DNA of 64,000 nucleotides from Moorena producens 3L (GCF_000211815.1 NZ_GL890973.1:37663-101662), one strand, 5' to 3'; shown: positions 53,191-61,689, counted from the first letter of the stretch. Notes: generated from the sequence alone by a model not told the origin. Program-made: numbers and translations.

Positions 53191-53774
53191 TGTGGGCAAG
53201 GAGTATACTTACAAGTGCCTCGTCGTCAATTTTATTGTTGTCACTGTCAAAACTACTCAACTGAACCTTTAAGCTTTATATAAATGGGTCGTAATTATAC
53301 AAAAATGGATGAATAATATATCTATAATAAAGTTCAAGAATTAACAGTGGCACAAGTAAGCAAAAATGAACAATTAAGTCAAGAAAAAGTCGAAAAAATT
53401 TTTAAAATAATCCATAAGCAAAAAAAAATACTGGGTAACTCCACAACGGTTAAATATAGATGAATTTAGTCGAGCAAAAGGAAAAATAAAATTTGTTACC
53501 GTTGTTTGTGATATTGATAACAGTTATTTATTATAAGTAATTGACTCTCATAAGAGTGAAGAAATTATAGAAGTACTCAAGGAGCAACCTATTGCAATCA
53601 GGGGAAAAATCAAAGAAGTCAGTGTAGATATGTGGGGTGGATTTCAGAAAGTTGTCAAGGAAGTTTTTCCGTTCGCGTAGCGTGCGCGTAGCGCAAATGC
53701 TAATCTGGGAATAGATAGATTTCATGTCATAAAATTAGTTAACAAATCTCTGAACAAAATTCGCCTAGAGTTAG

Positions 53775-53910
53775 AGGGAATGGGGAATGGGGAATGGGGA
53801 ATGGGGAATGGGGAATGGGTAATGGGGAATGGGGAATGGGGAATGGGGAATGGGGAATGGGTGATGGGTAATGGGTAATGGGTAATGGGTAATAGGTAAT
53901 AGGTAATAGG
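53775..53910. repeat. Heptamer array GGGGAAT to GGGTAAT to AGGTAAT
   Basis: About 19 units of 7 bp. The unit changes stepwise along the array, which suggests local expansion of successive variants. It lies at the 3' end of the ISL3 remnant. Confidence 0.85.
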
Positions 53911-54143
53911 GGGAGCATGTCACTAATGCCTAATATTTGTACATTATCTATAGCCCCCTCATGGGTAAAAGCCAAGCTGATCTGGTAAATAGTTCATCTG
54001 TTCTGCAACTAAGACCGGCTCAATAACATGATTTTTGTTGTTTTGTCAAGTAGTTCATTTGTTAGGCTTATTTGACCTGCTCCCCATCAAGACAGCGTGC
54101 CCGTAGCGCATTAGCTGACCGCTGAATGCTTACAAATCAACAA

Positions 54144-54214
54144 GCGGGTGATCGGACTCGAACCGACGACGTTCAGCTTGGGAAGCTGACATTCTACCAC
54201 TGAATTACACCCGC
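54144..54214 (-). tRNA. tRNA-Gly (anticodon CCC)
   Basis: 71 nt. Acceptor GCGGGTG/CACCCGC, D arm ATTC-AGTGGTA-GAAT, anticodon stem TCAGC/GCTGA with loop TTCCCAA (anticodon CCC), and T arm GTCGG-TTCGAGT-CCGAT. The CCA end is not encoded. Confidence 0.93.
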
Positions 54215-54618
54215 AAACCTTTAACTATTATTTAACTATTATTGGTATTATAGCAGTTCTTAATTGGGTCAGGTACTTCACCCGATTGAGCATTGCTAGA
54301 TCAAGTGCGCAAGAATACCCATCATAAAGAAGATTGATAGGGAGATGGGGCAGATTTTTATTAAGGTTAATTACCCGGACAGGATCTGATCGGGGCCTTC
54401 AGCTTGGCTTTTTGGTAAGCTGTAGACAAAGATTAGCCTTCCCCATTGCTGCTAGTATAGCGCCCAAGGATCACTTAGTAATGCTTTGAGGTGTTAACCC
54501 TAAGCGAGCTATACAAAAGGTTAAACTACCAAAAATTTAAATCTACCAAACTAGTAAAACTAAGCCAGTGTCATGGGAATACTGGACTTTGTCTTAGCAT
54601 TTAAGTCAATCAAAAATC
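54215..54618. other. Intergenic region upstream of the HD gene
   Basis: About 400 bases, no gene seen. Near 54252-54284 is TATAGCAGTTCTTAATTGGG then TCAGGTACTT, the same end sequence as at 5345-5372 (reversed). Confidence 0.5.
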
Positions 54619-55494
54619 ATGTTTAACACCACTGAAATTCTAATTAACGCCTTTGTTATAAGACTCCGGGAAGGCTACCGCCGAACTTACGGGGGACTCA
54701 ACCCTGACAACGAAGATATAATTGCTTGGGCTGGCAGCATGGCAATGGAAAATATTGCCAACAGTGATGCCCTCTATCACAATGTGGAACACTCCATCCT
54801 AGTTACCCTCGTCGGACAAGAGATTTTGCGAGGCAAACATATCCGTGAAGGTGGTGTAACTCCTGATGATTGGTTACACTTTATCATTTCTTTGGCATGT
54901 CATGATATTGGCTATGTTAAAGGAGTATGTCGCCAAGACCGAGAAAATGAACGACTCTACGCTACTGGTCAACATGGGGAGATGGTTCATTTACCCCAAG
55001 GCTCTACCGATGCTGCTCTGACGCCTTATCATGTCGATCGGGCAAAATTATTTATTGATGAGCGCTTTGGTGGTCACAACCTGATTGATGCCGAGTTTAT
55101 CAAGCGCAACATTGAACTGACTCGTTTCCCTGTGCCGAAGCAAGGGGATCATCAAGATACAGGTAACTATCCTGGATTAATTCGCGCCTCTGACTTGATT
55201 GGTCAACTGAGTGACCCACGCTATCTCAAAAAAACTAGTGCTTTGTTCTATGAGTTTGAAGAAACTGGATTTAACAAAACCATTGGGTACCTCCATCCTG
55301 GAGATCTGCGGCAAGGCTACTCTAAGTTTTACTGGAATGGGGTATACCCTTATATTCAGGATGCCTTGCGTTACCTATCCTTAACTCAGGAAGGTCAACA
55401 AATTACGGCTAATCTCTTCTCCAATGTCTTTGTGGTCGAACACTCACACAATCACAATGGACTGGGGAAAATGACACAAAAGGTTAATGTATAA
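54619..55494 (+). CDS. HD-domain metalloprotein (Npun_R2479-like)
   Basis: 291 residues. HD phosphohydrolase motifs: YHNVEHSILVTLVGQ (His ligands), SLACHDIGYVKGVC (HD pair) and YHVDRAKLFIDERF. It matches from memory a cyanobacterial family of HD metalloproteins of unknown substrate; members may cleave phosphate esters or nucleotides. No operon partner: the next gene is an ABC permease 155 bases on. Confidence 0.85.
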   Translation: MFNTTEILINAFVIRLREGYRRTYGGLNPDNEDIIAWAGSMAMENIANSDALYHNVEHSILVTLVGQEILRGKHIREGGVTPDDWLHFIISLACHDIGYVKGVCRQDRENERLYATGQHGEMVHLPQGSTDAALTPYHVDRAKLFIDERFGGHNLIDAEFIKRNIELTRFPVPKQGDHQDTGNYPGLIRASDLIGQLSDPRYLKKTSALFYEFEETGFNKTIGYLHPGDLRQGYSKFYWNGVYPYIQDALRYLSLTQEGQQITANLFSNVFVVEHSHNHNGLGKMTQKVNV

Positions 55495-55649
55495 TCAGAA
55501 ATTATGAACGGTGTTGAGTGAAGGGTGTTGAGTGAAGGGTGATTGGATCAGATTTCGATACCATCTTTGTATGGGTGAAACATAGCTAATGCAAGATACG
55601 CCCATACAAAGTAAACACGAGGTGCTTTTCGCGCTTTCGGAATAATCCT

Positions 55650-56720
55650 ATGAACTGGTGGCAAAAACTTACCAAGAACCCTCTCGCCCGTTTTGGGGCA
55701 TTGCTATTATTGACTTTTTATCTAATTGTCATTGCAGCAGATGTTGTTGCTCCCTATGATCCTTATGTGTCTCAGCCAGATGGTTCCCTGCTACCACCTA
55801 CCAAGATCTACTGGCGTAACCAGCAAACCAAAGAGTTTATTGGTCCCCATGTATATCCCACAACCCAAGGACCAACGGATTTAGAGACAGGCGATCGCAA
55901 ACTGATTGTAGACTGGCAAAAGCCGTCGCCAGTGGGTCTATTTGTTCCAGGTCGGGAGTATAAGTTGTTTGGAGCGATTCCCTTCAACCGTCACCTGTTT
56001 GGTACGGTGGGTGAGGGGAAGATTAATCTATTAGGTACCGATGAGCAAGCTCGTGATCAGTTTAGTCGCTTGGTGTATGGGGGTCGGATTAGTCTTAGTA
56101 TTGGTCTAGTCGGAATTGCGATCTCCTTTCCCCTTGGTCTAATCATTGGGGGAATTTCCGGCTATTTCGGCGGCTGGGTAGATGGGATCATCATGCGTCT
56201 GGTAGAAGTTTTGATGACTATTCCTGGTATTTACCTACTCGTCGCCTTAGCGGCTGTGCTACCACCTGGTCTAACTAGTGCGCAACGGTTTTTATTAATT
56301 GTTCTGATTACCTCGTTTATTAGCTGGTCTGGCTTAGCACGAGTGATCCGAGGACAGGTGTTATCGATTAAGGAGCGGGAATTTGTCCAAGCTGCCAAAA
56401 CTATGGGGGCGAATCCCTTCTATATCATTGTACGCCACGTTCTGCCCCAGACAGCTTCCTATGTGATTATATCAGCAACCTTGGCAGTTCCTGGTTTCAT
56501 TGTGGCCGAGTCGGTGCTGAGTTTGATTGGATTGGGAATTCAGCAACCGGATCCGTCCTGGGGAAATTTGTTGTCTTTGGCAACCAATGCCTCAATCATC
56601 GTGCTACAGCCTTGGTTGATTTGGCCGCCAGCACTGCTGATTATTCTGACGGTGTTGGCGTTTAATTTACTTGGGGATGGTTTGCGGGATGCTCTCGATC
56701 CCAGAAGTTTACAGCGCTAG
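55650..56720 (+). CDS. DppC/OppC-type ABC transporter permease
   Basis: 356 residues. N-terminal membrane helix (FGALLLLTFYLIVIAADVVA), a soluble insert (about 35-120), then the BPD transport domain with five spans and the EAA loop EREFVQAAKTMGANPFYIIV, ending DGLRDALDPRSLQR. Part of a peptide/nickel-type importer; the partner permease, ATPases and binding protein are not in this window, a scattered arrangement common in cyanobacteria. Confidence 0.92.
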   Translation: MNWWQKLTKNPLARFGALLLLTFYLIVIAADVVAPYDPYVSQPDGSLLPPTKIYWRNQQTKEFIGPHVYPTTQGPTDLETGDRKLIVDWQKPSPVGLFVPGREYKLFGAIPFNRHLFGTVGEGKINLLGTDEQARDQFSRLVYGGRISLSIGLVGIAISFPLGLIIGGISGYFGGWVDGIIMRLVEVLMTIPGIYLLVALAAVLPPGLTSAQRFLLIVLITSFISWSGLARVIRGQVLSIKEREFVQAAKTMGANPFYIIVRHVLPQTASYVIISATLAVPGFIVAESVLSLIGLGIQQPDPSWGNLLSLATNASIIVLQPWLIWPPALLIILTVLAFNLLGDGLRDALDPRSLQR

Positions 56721-57044
56721 CTATTGAAATACTCAAGGGGGAAGGATCGGTCGAGTCTGGAAAAAGCCTTTTTTTCTCGGTTCAATCATCAACCTTGCTC
56801 CCCTTGAACTATAGCCCTCACCACAATAGTCCGAAGGATTCAGTTTTAACAAAACATCTCAGGGAACAATAATATTAGAAATGGAATGTTTTGTGGCTGT
56901 GTTTACCCATTATCAAATACTTACTGGCTCAGACAATAATATATAAAATACAAACCCAATCCAGAGCAAAGAAGAAGAGCACGGCAATTATAGCGTTGAT
57001 CACAGTTATGAGGTACAGTATTCTTTGAAGCTGATTCCCTGTTA

Positions 57045-57138
57045 GGTGCGCTTTCCGCATCTAATGATTAAATTCGCTCAAGGTGCGCGCCTCCTAGGCC
57101 GGGGAACCCGGCCTAGGGTCGCACCTTCGGGTCGCACC
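57045..57138. repeat. GGTGCG element, copy 5
   Basis: 94 bp. GGTGCGCTTTCCGCATCTAA ... GGTCGCACC with the inner palindrome CCTAGGCCGGGG-aa-CCCGGCCTAGG. Confidence 0.7.
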
Positions 57139-57156
57139 TGAAGATGCAGCGCATCC

Positions 57157-57299
57157 CTATTACCTATTACCTATTACCTATTACCTATTACCTATTACCT
57201 ATTACCTATTACCTATTACCTATTACCTATTACCTATTACCTATTACCTATTACCTATTACCTATTACCTATTACCTATTACCTATTACCTATTACCTA
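57157..57299. repeat. CTATTAC heptamer array
   Basis: About 20 nearly perfect 7-bp units inside the composite element at 56989-57342. It makes artificial open frames of ITYYLLP repeats that are not genes. Confidence 0.9.
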
Positions 57300-57560
57300 A
57301 AATCCCGAAATTTTGTACCTCATAGCTATGAGAAGTGCTATAAATAATAGTAATACTGGCTAGTTGCTGTTAGGATTTTGCGCTCCAATTAATTTTAACA
57401 GAGTACTAGTTTTGGCGACGATAAAGACTTTAAAAAAGACCTAGTTTTGATAAAAAAAATATTTTTTGTTTCTTTATAAGAATCGACAATTCCTTGTCTG
57501 TTTCTTTACAGTCCATGTGGCAAGACAGTACCAGTTAGAAGAGACATAGGGACTGCGGAC

Positions 57561-59366
57561 ATGAAAGCATTATCACTGGAAAGTGTTACGGCAGCATCTA
57601 ATCTACCCAAGGAGTCACCTCCTCAGGAGTATCGGAGTGAGTACCCCTTCCGGACACTACTTTATCTCTACCGCCAAGACCTAGGTAAAATCGGACTGTC
57701 GATGGCGGTGTATGTGATCAAACACAGTCCGGAATGGATCAGACCATTGGTGATTGCTAATGTAATTGATATTATTGCCAACCCAAGCACTCACCCACTG
57801 TCGGAGTTATGGATTAATGGGGCTATCTTAGGGATTTCTATACTGCAAAATATCCCCACCCATTACTTACACATCCGGTTTATGAGTCTGGCGACTCGCA
57901 ACATGGAGTCGAATCTGCGCTCACTCATCACCCAGCAGCTGCAACTGCTTTCGATTGGGTTCTACAAAAATAACAGCAAGGGAGCACTACAAACTAAACT
58001 CTTGCGGGATGTGGAACAAATTCAAGGGTTGGCAACAACCCTGTTCCAGTTTGTCCCTGCGGCTATGCTAACTATCTTAGTAGCAATTGTCGCTACTGCT
58101 ATTCGTGCTCCTTGGTTCTTGCTGTTCTTCCTGGGAACTGTTCCAGCAGCTGTGATTCTGATTTCGGTACTCAGACGACCGATTCGCGATCGCAATTCTG
58201 CTTTCCGGCAACAACTAGAAGAAATGGCAGCTAGCTTAATCGAGATGATTCAGCTAATCCCAGTCACACGAGCTCATGGTGCTCAACAGACTGAGATGGA
58301 ACGGATTGATGGCAAGTTAGTGACGGTCAAACAGGCAGCGGTGCGACTGGACTCGATTAACGCCATCACTGATTCCTCTTCTTGGGTAACCCTACGGTTA
58401 TTCAGTCTGGTTTGCTTGATCACCTCAGCCTGGTTAGTCTATACCAAGCAATGGTCAATCACAGTGGGGGATGTGGTGTTACTGACCGGCTATTTTGATT
58501 CCCTGACTAACTCGATAGTGCAAATTTTAGCTGTATTGCCACAGATTGGCAAAGGTTTTGAATCCATTCGCTCAGTGGGTGAAATTCTCGAGTGTCCTGA
58601 CCTAGAGCGCAATCCTGGTAAGATAGCTCTGCAACAGCTGCGTGGTGAATTCACCTTTGAGTCCGTTAGTTATCAGTATCCCGATACGGAACAGTTTGCC
58701 ATTCAAGACTTTTGTCTACAGGTCAATCCTGGCGAAACCATTGCCATCGTCGGACCATCCGGAGCCGGAAAATCGACCTTATTAAGTCTGATTATTGGTT
58801 TCATGGCTCCCACGACCGGAAGAGTTTTACTAGATGGTACGGATATGAGTAGCCTAGACCTACAGACCTATCGGAAATTCCTCTCAGTGGTTTCCCAGGA
58901 GACTATCTTATTTGAAGGTACGGTGCGAGAGAATATTGTGTACGGCAGTCAACAATTGGATGAAGAGCAGTTAATCAAGGCGATTCAGGATGCCAATGCC
59001 TTAGAATTTATTCAGGAATTGCCCTCGGGACTTGATACTCTAATTGGGGAAAATGGGGCAAAACTTTCTGGTGGTCAACGGCAACGACTAGCTATTGCTC
59101 GTGCTTTAATTCGTAATCCACGGGTGTTAGTTCTCGATGAAGCAACATCGTCTCTAGATACTGCTTCGGAAGCTTTGATTCAGGACGCTTTGGAACACTT
59201 GATGGAAAACCGCACAACGTTTGTAGTAGCTCATCGCCTGTCAACGATTCGGAAGGCTGACCGGATTGTAGTTATGGAACGAGGGCATATTGTAGAAGTT
59301 GGCAATCACCCTCAACTGCTGCAGAAAGAAGGAACCTATACACAATTACATTCATTACAAATATAG
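57561..59366 (+). CDS. ABC exporter half-transporter (membrane domain plus ATPase)
   Basis: 601 residues. Six-span exporter membrane domain (about 30-330), then an ATPase with Walker A GPSGAGKSTLL (about 396-406), signature LSGGQRQRLAIARAL and Walker B VLVLDEATSSLD, H-loop VVAHRLSTIR. Lipid A/multidrug exporter type, probably a homodimer. Its stop codon TAG (59364-59366) lies within the terminal TATAGCAG of a repeat element (59362-59482). Confidence 0.94.
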   Translation: MKALSLESVTAASNLPKESPPQEYRSEYPFRTLLYLYRQDLGKIGLSMAVYVIKHSPEWIRPLVIANVIDIIANPSTHPLSELWINGAILGISILQNIPTHYLHIRFMSLATRNMESNLRSLITQQLQLLSIGFYKNNSKGALQTKLLRDVEQIQGLATTLFQFVPAAMLTILVAIVATAIRAPWFLLFFLGTVPAAVILISVLRRPIRDRNSAFRQQLEEMAASLIEMIQLIPVTRAHGAQQTEMERIDGKLVTVKQAAVRLDSINAITDSSSWVTLRLFSLVCLITSAWLVYTKQWSITVGDVVLLTGYFDSLTNSIVQILAVLPQIGKGFESIRSVGEILECPDLERNPGKIALQQLRGEFTFESVSYQYPDTEQFAIQDFCLQVNPGETIAIVGPSGAGKSTLLSLIIGFMAPTTGRVLLDGTDMSSLDLQTYRKFLSVVSQETILFEGTVRENIVYGSQQLDEEQLIKAIQDANALEFIQELPSGLDTLIGENGAKLSGGQRQRLAIARALIRNPRVLVLDEATSSLDTASEALIQDALEHLMENRTTFVVAHRLSTIRKADRIVVMERGHIVEVGNHPQLLQKEGTYTQLHSLQI

Positions 59367-59482
59367 CAGTTATGGCGCTACGCGCAAGTCAGAAGTCAGA
59401 AGTCAGAAGTCAGAAGTCAGAAGTCAGCTATGACTAAGTTTCGGAGTTTAGGAATGTCCTGACCTTCATGTGTAATGCTATA
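59362..59482. mobile_element. TATAGCAG element, copy 3, overlapping a stop codon
   Basis: About 121 bp, reversed relative to copies 1 and 2 (GGAATGTCCTGACC corresponds to their GG(C)CAGTTAGGACA region). Interior has five AGAAGTC heptamers. Its first bases provide the stop codon of the ABC exporter gene. Confidence 0.6.
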
Positions 59483-59588
59483 TCAATGGGGTGAGGTATA
59501 GAATTATGGGTTTTAGGGAGTAGGGAGTAGGGAGTAGGGAACAGGATAAAAATTATGTGTACCTCATAGCTATGAGAAATGCTATATC
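59479..59588. mobile_element. TATAGC/GGTAC composite element, copy 4
   Basis: Ends ATATCAATGGGGTGAGGTAT and GTGTACCTCATAGCTATGAG+AAATGCTATA, with GGGAGTA heptamers inside (59515-59542). It abuts the previous element and reaches the stop codon of the Uma2 gene. Confidence 0.6.
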
Positions 59589-60339
59589 ACTGAGGGAAAT
59601 CACCGAACTGTTCTCGATAACGAGCTAACAATGACTCCATTTGAGCTAATTGCTCCTGAGCTTGTTGCTTTTGCTGACATTCTTGTTCGGCTCGTTGCTT
59701 TTCGAGTTCGGCTGCTTCAGTAGGGGCAGGAACTAGTTGTCCTTCTGGAGTAAACCAACGTAATTTTGAGTCATAAATTCCCAAATATAGTGCCAACTGT
59801 TGACTCCACAACCAACCTTCTTGATTAGGCTCAAGTTCGAGATAACAACCATCTACCAAGTGGAAGCCCTTTAATTCCAGGGTGTTGGGGTCAAACCAGA
59901 AATAGTCGGGAGTACGGAATGTATCCTGGTAGATTTGCTTCTTTAATCCTCGGTCCGTATCTGCTGTGGTAGGGGAAATAATTTCTACAATCACATTCGG
60001 ATACTTCCCCTCTTCTTGCCACACTACCCAACTGTTCCGAGGTTTGCGCTCAGTTCCCAGCACCACAAAAAAGTCAGGCCCACGAAATTCTTCAGACTTA
60101 CGTTGTCGAGGACTGTAATAAATAGTCAGATTTCCCGAGACATAGAAATCATCACGCTCATCCCACAACCACTCTAGGCATTGGATGAGTAGGGTCATTT
60201 GTAGTCGATGTAGATCAGTTTCCAAAGGTGGTTCGTCACTGAATAAATCCCTAGGGGGAAATATAACATCTTCCGGTACAGTTGTTGCCTTTTCTGTTGG
60301 CGTTTCTGTTGCCGTTTTTAATTCTTGAGTCAAAGACAT
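59587..60339 (-). CDS. Uma2 family (DUF820) putative nuclease
   Basis: 250 residues. LTIYYSPRQRKSEEFRGPDF, VVWQEEGKYPNVIVEIISPT and IYQDTFRTPDYFWFDPNTLE are Uma2/PD-(D/E)xK features, more complete than in the copy at 3128. A Gln/Glu-rich coiled-coil tail (KQRAEQECQQKQQAQEQLAQ) ends it. Function of the family is not settled. Confidence 0.88.
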   Translation of the reverse strand: MSLTQELKTATETPTEKATTVPEDVIFPPRDLFSDEPPLETDLHRLQMTLLIQCLEWLWDERDDFYVSGNLTIYYSPRQRKSEEFRGPDFFVVLGTERKPRNSWVVWQEEGKYPNVIVEIISPTTADTDRGLKKQIYQDTFRTPDYFWFDPNTLELKGFHLVDGCYLELEPNQEGWLWSQQLALYLGIYDSKLRWFTPEGQLVPAPTEAAELEKQRAEQECQQKQQAQEQLAQMESLLARYREQFGDFPQ

Positions 60340-60640
60340 GGCGGCTAGGGTACAATAAGTAGGTAGTACTTATTAGTCTATAGCCATTTAATTTTTTTGT
60401 GCACCATTTTTATAATTAACTGATCTGCCAATCGCTAGATCTAGTCAAGTAATATCTGAACAAATTGGAAAAATTATCAATCTCTGATCGCAACCATTCA
60501 GATAATAAATGTTCACAGCGTTTTTCATAACTATCAGGTACACCTGTTTCCTTTGCTATAGCTGATAGCTGATAGCTGATAATTTAGCATTCACTTTTTT
60601 TTATACTAAAATTACCCCCGGAAAAAAAATTTATAAAAAC
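60340..60640. other. Intergenic region with a repeat half
   Basis: No gene seen. 60514-60560 holds CAGCGTTTTTCATAACTATC then AGGTACA and CTTTGCTATA, a short TATAGC/GGTAC element, followed by AGCTGAT heptamers. Confidence 0.5.
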
Positions 60641-60642
60641 CC

Positions 60643-60671
60643 TTGACAATTATAAATATAATCATTACAAT
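60643..60671 (+). promoter_or_regulatory. Strong sigma-70-type promoter
   Basis: TTGACA (60643-60648), 17-bp spacer, TACAAT (60666-60671). The -10 region lies in a 12-bp direct repeat (ATAATCATTACA, ATAATCATTGTA), a possible operator. It drives the short unit ending at the terminator 61070-61109. Confidence 0.65.
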
Positions 60672-60684
60672 AATCATTGTAAGC

Positions 60685-60728
60685 GATGCAGCGCGGTCTT
60701 GGGGGTTTCCCCCATGAGCGACTGCATC
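60685..60728. repeat. GATGCAG...CTGCATC palindromic element, copy 2
   Basis: 44 bp: GATGCAGCGCGGTCTTGGGG, centre GGGGGTTTCCCCC, then ATGAGCGACTGCATC. It would lie in the 5' leader of the next small gene. Confidence 0.7.
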
Positions 60729-60754
60729 AAGACAACGAAATTTAGTTTTTAGCC

Positions 60755-60964
60755 ATGTCTACAGAATTTATTCCGAATCACAACAATAATCCCAAGAAAC
60801 AACGTATTAAGTACATTAAGGGCTCTCCTGAAGCAGTAACCAAAACTATTTACGGCCTTTGCGCACTCGGGTATGGGTCGGTTTCCGACTGGAGCCCTTT
60901 GCAACCGACGGGCATTCCGGGGCAAGTAATTAGTTTTGCAACCAAGTATCAAACTTGGCGTTAA
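60755..60964 (+). CDS. Small basic protein of unknown function
   Basis: 69 residues. MSTEFIPNHNNNPKKQRIKY, GSPEAVTKTIYGLCALGYGS and PTGIPGQVISFATKYQTWR. No family recognised. A consensus promoter 85-110 bases upstream and a strong terminator about 105 bases downstream support a real transcription unit; the alternative is a regulatory RNA with an incidental ORF. Confidence 0.5.
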   Translation: MSTEFIPNHNNNPKKQRIKYIKGSPEAVTKTIYGLCALGYGSVSDWSPLQPTGIPGQVISFATKYQTWR

Positions 60965-61069
60965 TAGGTTAAATTTATGGGGGGGTTTCCCCCCCGGTCT
61001 GGTCCGGTAGGATCACATCCGGATTGATTCGGAAACTGATAGACAAGACAATTGCGTTTACAGTATTGA

Positions 61070-61109
61070 AATAGCCGTGGATAGTATTTCTACGGCTATT
61101 TTTTTTTGT
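61070..61109 (+). terminator. Strong rho-independent terminator
   Basis: AATAGCCGT (61070-61078), 13-nt loop, ACGGCTATT (61092-61100) followed by a run of T. It closes the unit started at 60643-60671. Confidence 0.85.
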
Positions 61110-61110
61110 A

Positions 61111-61325
61111 AGCTATCAGCTTAAGCGCTACGCGCACGCTACGCGAACAGCTATCAGCTATCAGCTATCAGCTTAAGCGCTACGCGCACGCTACGCGAAC
61201 AGCTATCAGCTATCAGCTATCAGCTTAAGCGCTACGCGCACGCTACGCGAACAGCTATCAGCTATCAGCTATCAGCTTAAGCGCTACGCGCACGCTACGC
61301 GAACAGCTATCAGCTATCAGCTTAT
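61111..61325. repeat. 52-bp tandem repeat, four units
   Basis: Units start at 61118, 61170, 61222 and 61274, each AGCTTAAGCGCTACGCGCAC, then GCTACGCGAAC and three AGCTATC heptamers. It merges the dispersed CGCTACGCGAA motif with the AGCTATC heptamer family in one higher-order unit. Confidence 0.9.
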
Positions 61326-61343
61326 GATTGGGGCTACACCTAT

Positions 61344-61401
61344 GGTGGGCAGTGCCTAGTAACGGGCTTTGTCAGCTGATTTGTATCAAGCACTGCCCAC
61401 C
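61344..61401. repeat. 12-bp perfect inverted repeat
   Basis: GGTGGGCAGTGC ... GCACTGCCCACC with a 34-nt loop, 16 bases beyond the toxin stop codon. Possibly a terminator for the toxin-antitoxin unit or a small mobile palindrome. Confidence 0.65.
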
Positions 61402-61416
61402 CTACATGAACTAAAA

Positions 61417-61689
61417 TCAATTAAATTGATCGTAATGACCACCTATTGCAAAAATATAAACATAGTTATCATCAAATTTGTAAATAAGGCGATCTTTTTG
61501 AGAAATTATTCTTGACCACAACCCCGATAAATTATGTTTTAACGGTTCAGGTTTTCCCATTCCTTTACCGGGATCGTCTCTCAGCATTTCTTTGATGATT
61601 TTACAAAGGGTTTGATGGAGTTTTTTGTCTTTTTTACGAAGTTCTTCGTAATTTTCCCAAGTTTTGCCCTCAAATACTAAGGATATCAT
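61417..61689 (-). CDS. yoeB: YoeB/Txe-type toxin
   Basis: 90 residues, RelE-like mRNA endonuclease that acts on the ribosome. ENYEELRKKDKKLHQTLCKI, KPEPLKHNLSGLWSRIISQK and DRLIYKF ... GGHYDQF match YoeB, including the catalytic Glu, Arg and C-terminal His regions. It overlaps the antitoxin gene by 20 bases, the usual coupling. Confidence 0.93.
   Translation of the reverse strand: MISLVFEGKTWENYEELRKKDKKLHQTLCKIIKEMLRDDPGKGMGKPEPLKHNLSGLWSRIISQKDRLIYKFDDNYVYIFAIGGHYDQFN

Larger units (their letters stand above)
52906..53790 (+). pseudogene. ISL3-family transposase remnant
   Basis: Reading across frames gives NCPKCQIYTNKINQ, then after an insertion CGQGVYLQVPRRQFYCHYCQ, VQELTVAQVSKNEQLSQEKV, PQRLNIDEFSRAKGKIKFVT, VVCDIDNSYLLEVIDSHKSE-like, IKEVSVDMWGGFQKVVKEVF and DRFHVIKLVNKSLNKIR. 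These are the zinc-finger and DDE segments of ISL3 transposases. It carries a composite MITE (53014-53190), a TTCGCGTAGCG-type insertion (about 53670-53695), several frameshifts and stops, and ends at a heptamer array. Confidence 0.8.
56989..57342. mobile_element. TATAGC/GGTAC composite element, copy 3, with heptamer cargo
   Basis: 354 bp. Ends TATAGCGTTGATCACAGTTA+TGAGGTACA and TTGTACCTCATAGCTATGAG+AAGTGCTATA. Contains a GGTGCG composite (57045-57138), the start of a GATGCAG element, and about 20 copies of CTATTAC (57157-57299). Confidence 0.75.
56721..57560. other. Intergenic region dominated by a composite repeat
   Basis: About 840 bases without a gene. 56989-57342 is a composite element; the remaining AT-rich part (57400-57560) probably carries the promoter of the next gene. 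Confidence 0.6.
60965..61416. other. Terminator and tandem repeats
   Basis: No gene. Contains a GGGGGGGTTTCCCCCCC hairpin (about 60980-60996), a terminator (61070-61109), a 52-bp tandem repeat (61111-61325) and a 12-bp inverted repeat (61344-61401). Confidence 0.6.

Noticed and set aside
53739..53975. Minus-strand frame rich in PIPHSPFPIPHS repeats
   Set aside because: Artefact of the GGGGAAT heptamer array next to the ISL3 remnant.
57144..57347. Open frame of ITYYLLP repeats
   Set aside because: Produced entirely by the CTATTAC heptamer array; no start signal or family.
61111..61325. Regular repeats resembling a CRISPR array
   Set aside because: Both parts of the 52-bp unit are repeated exactly, so there are no unique spacers, and no cas genes are near.
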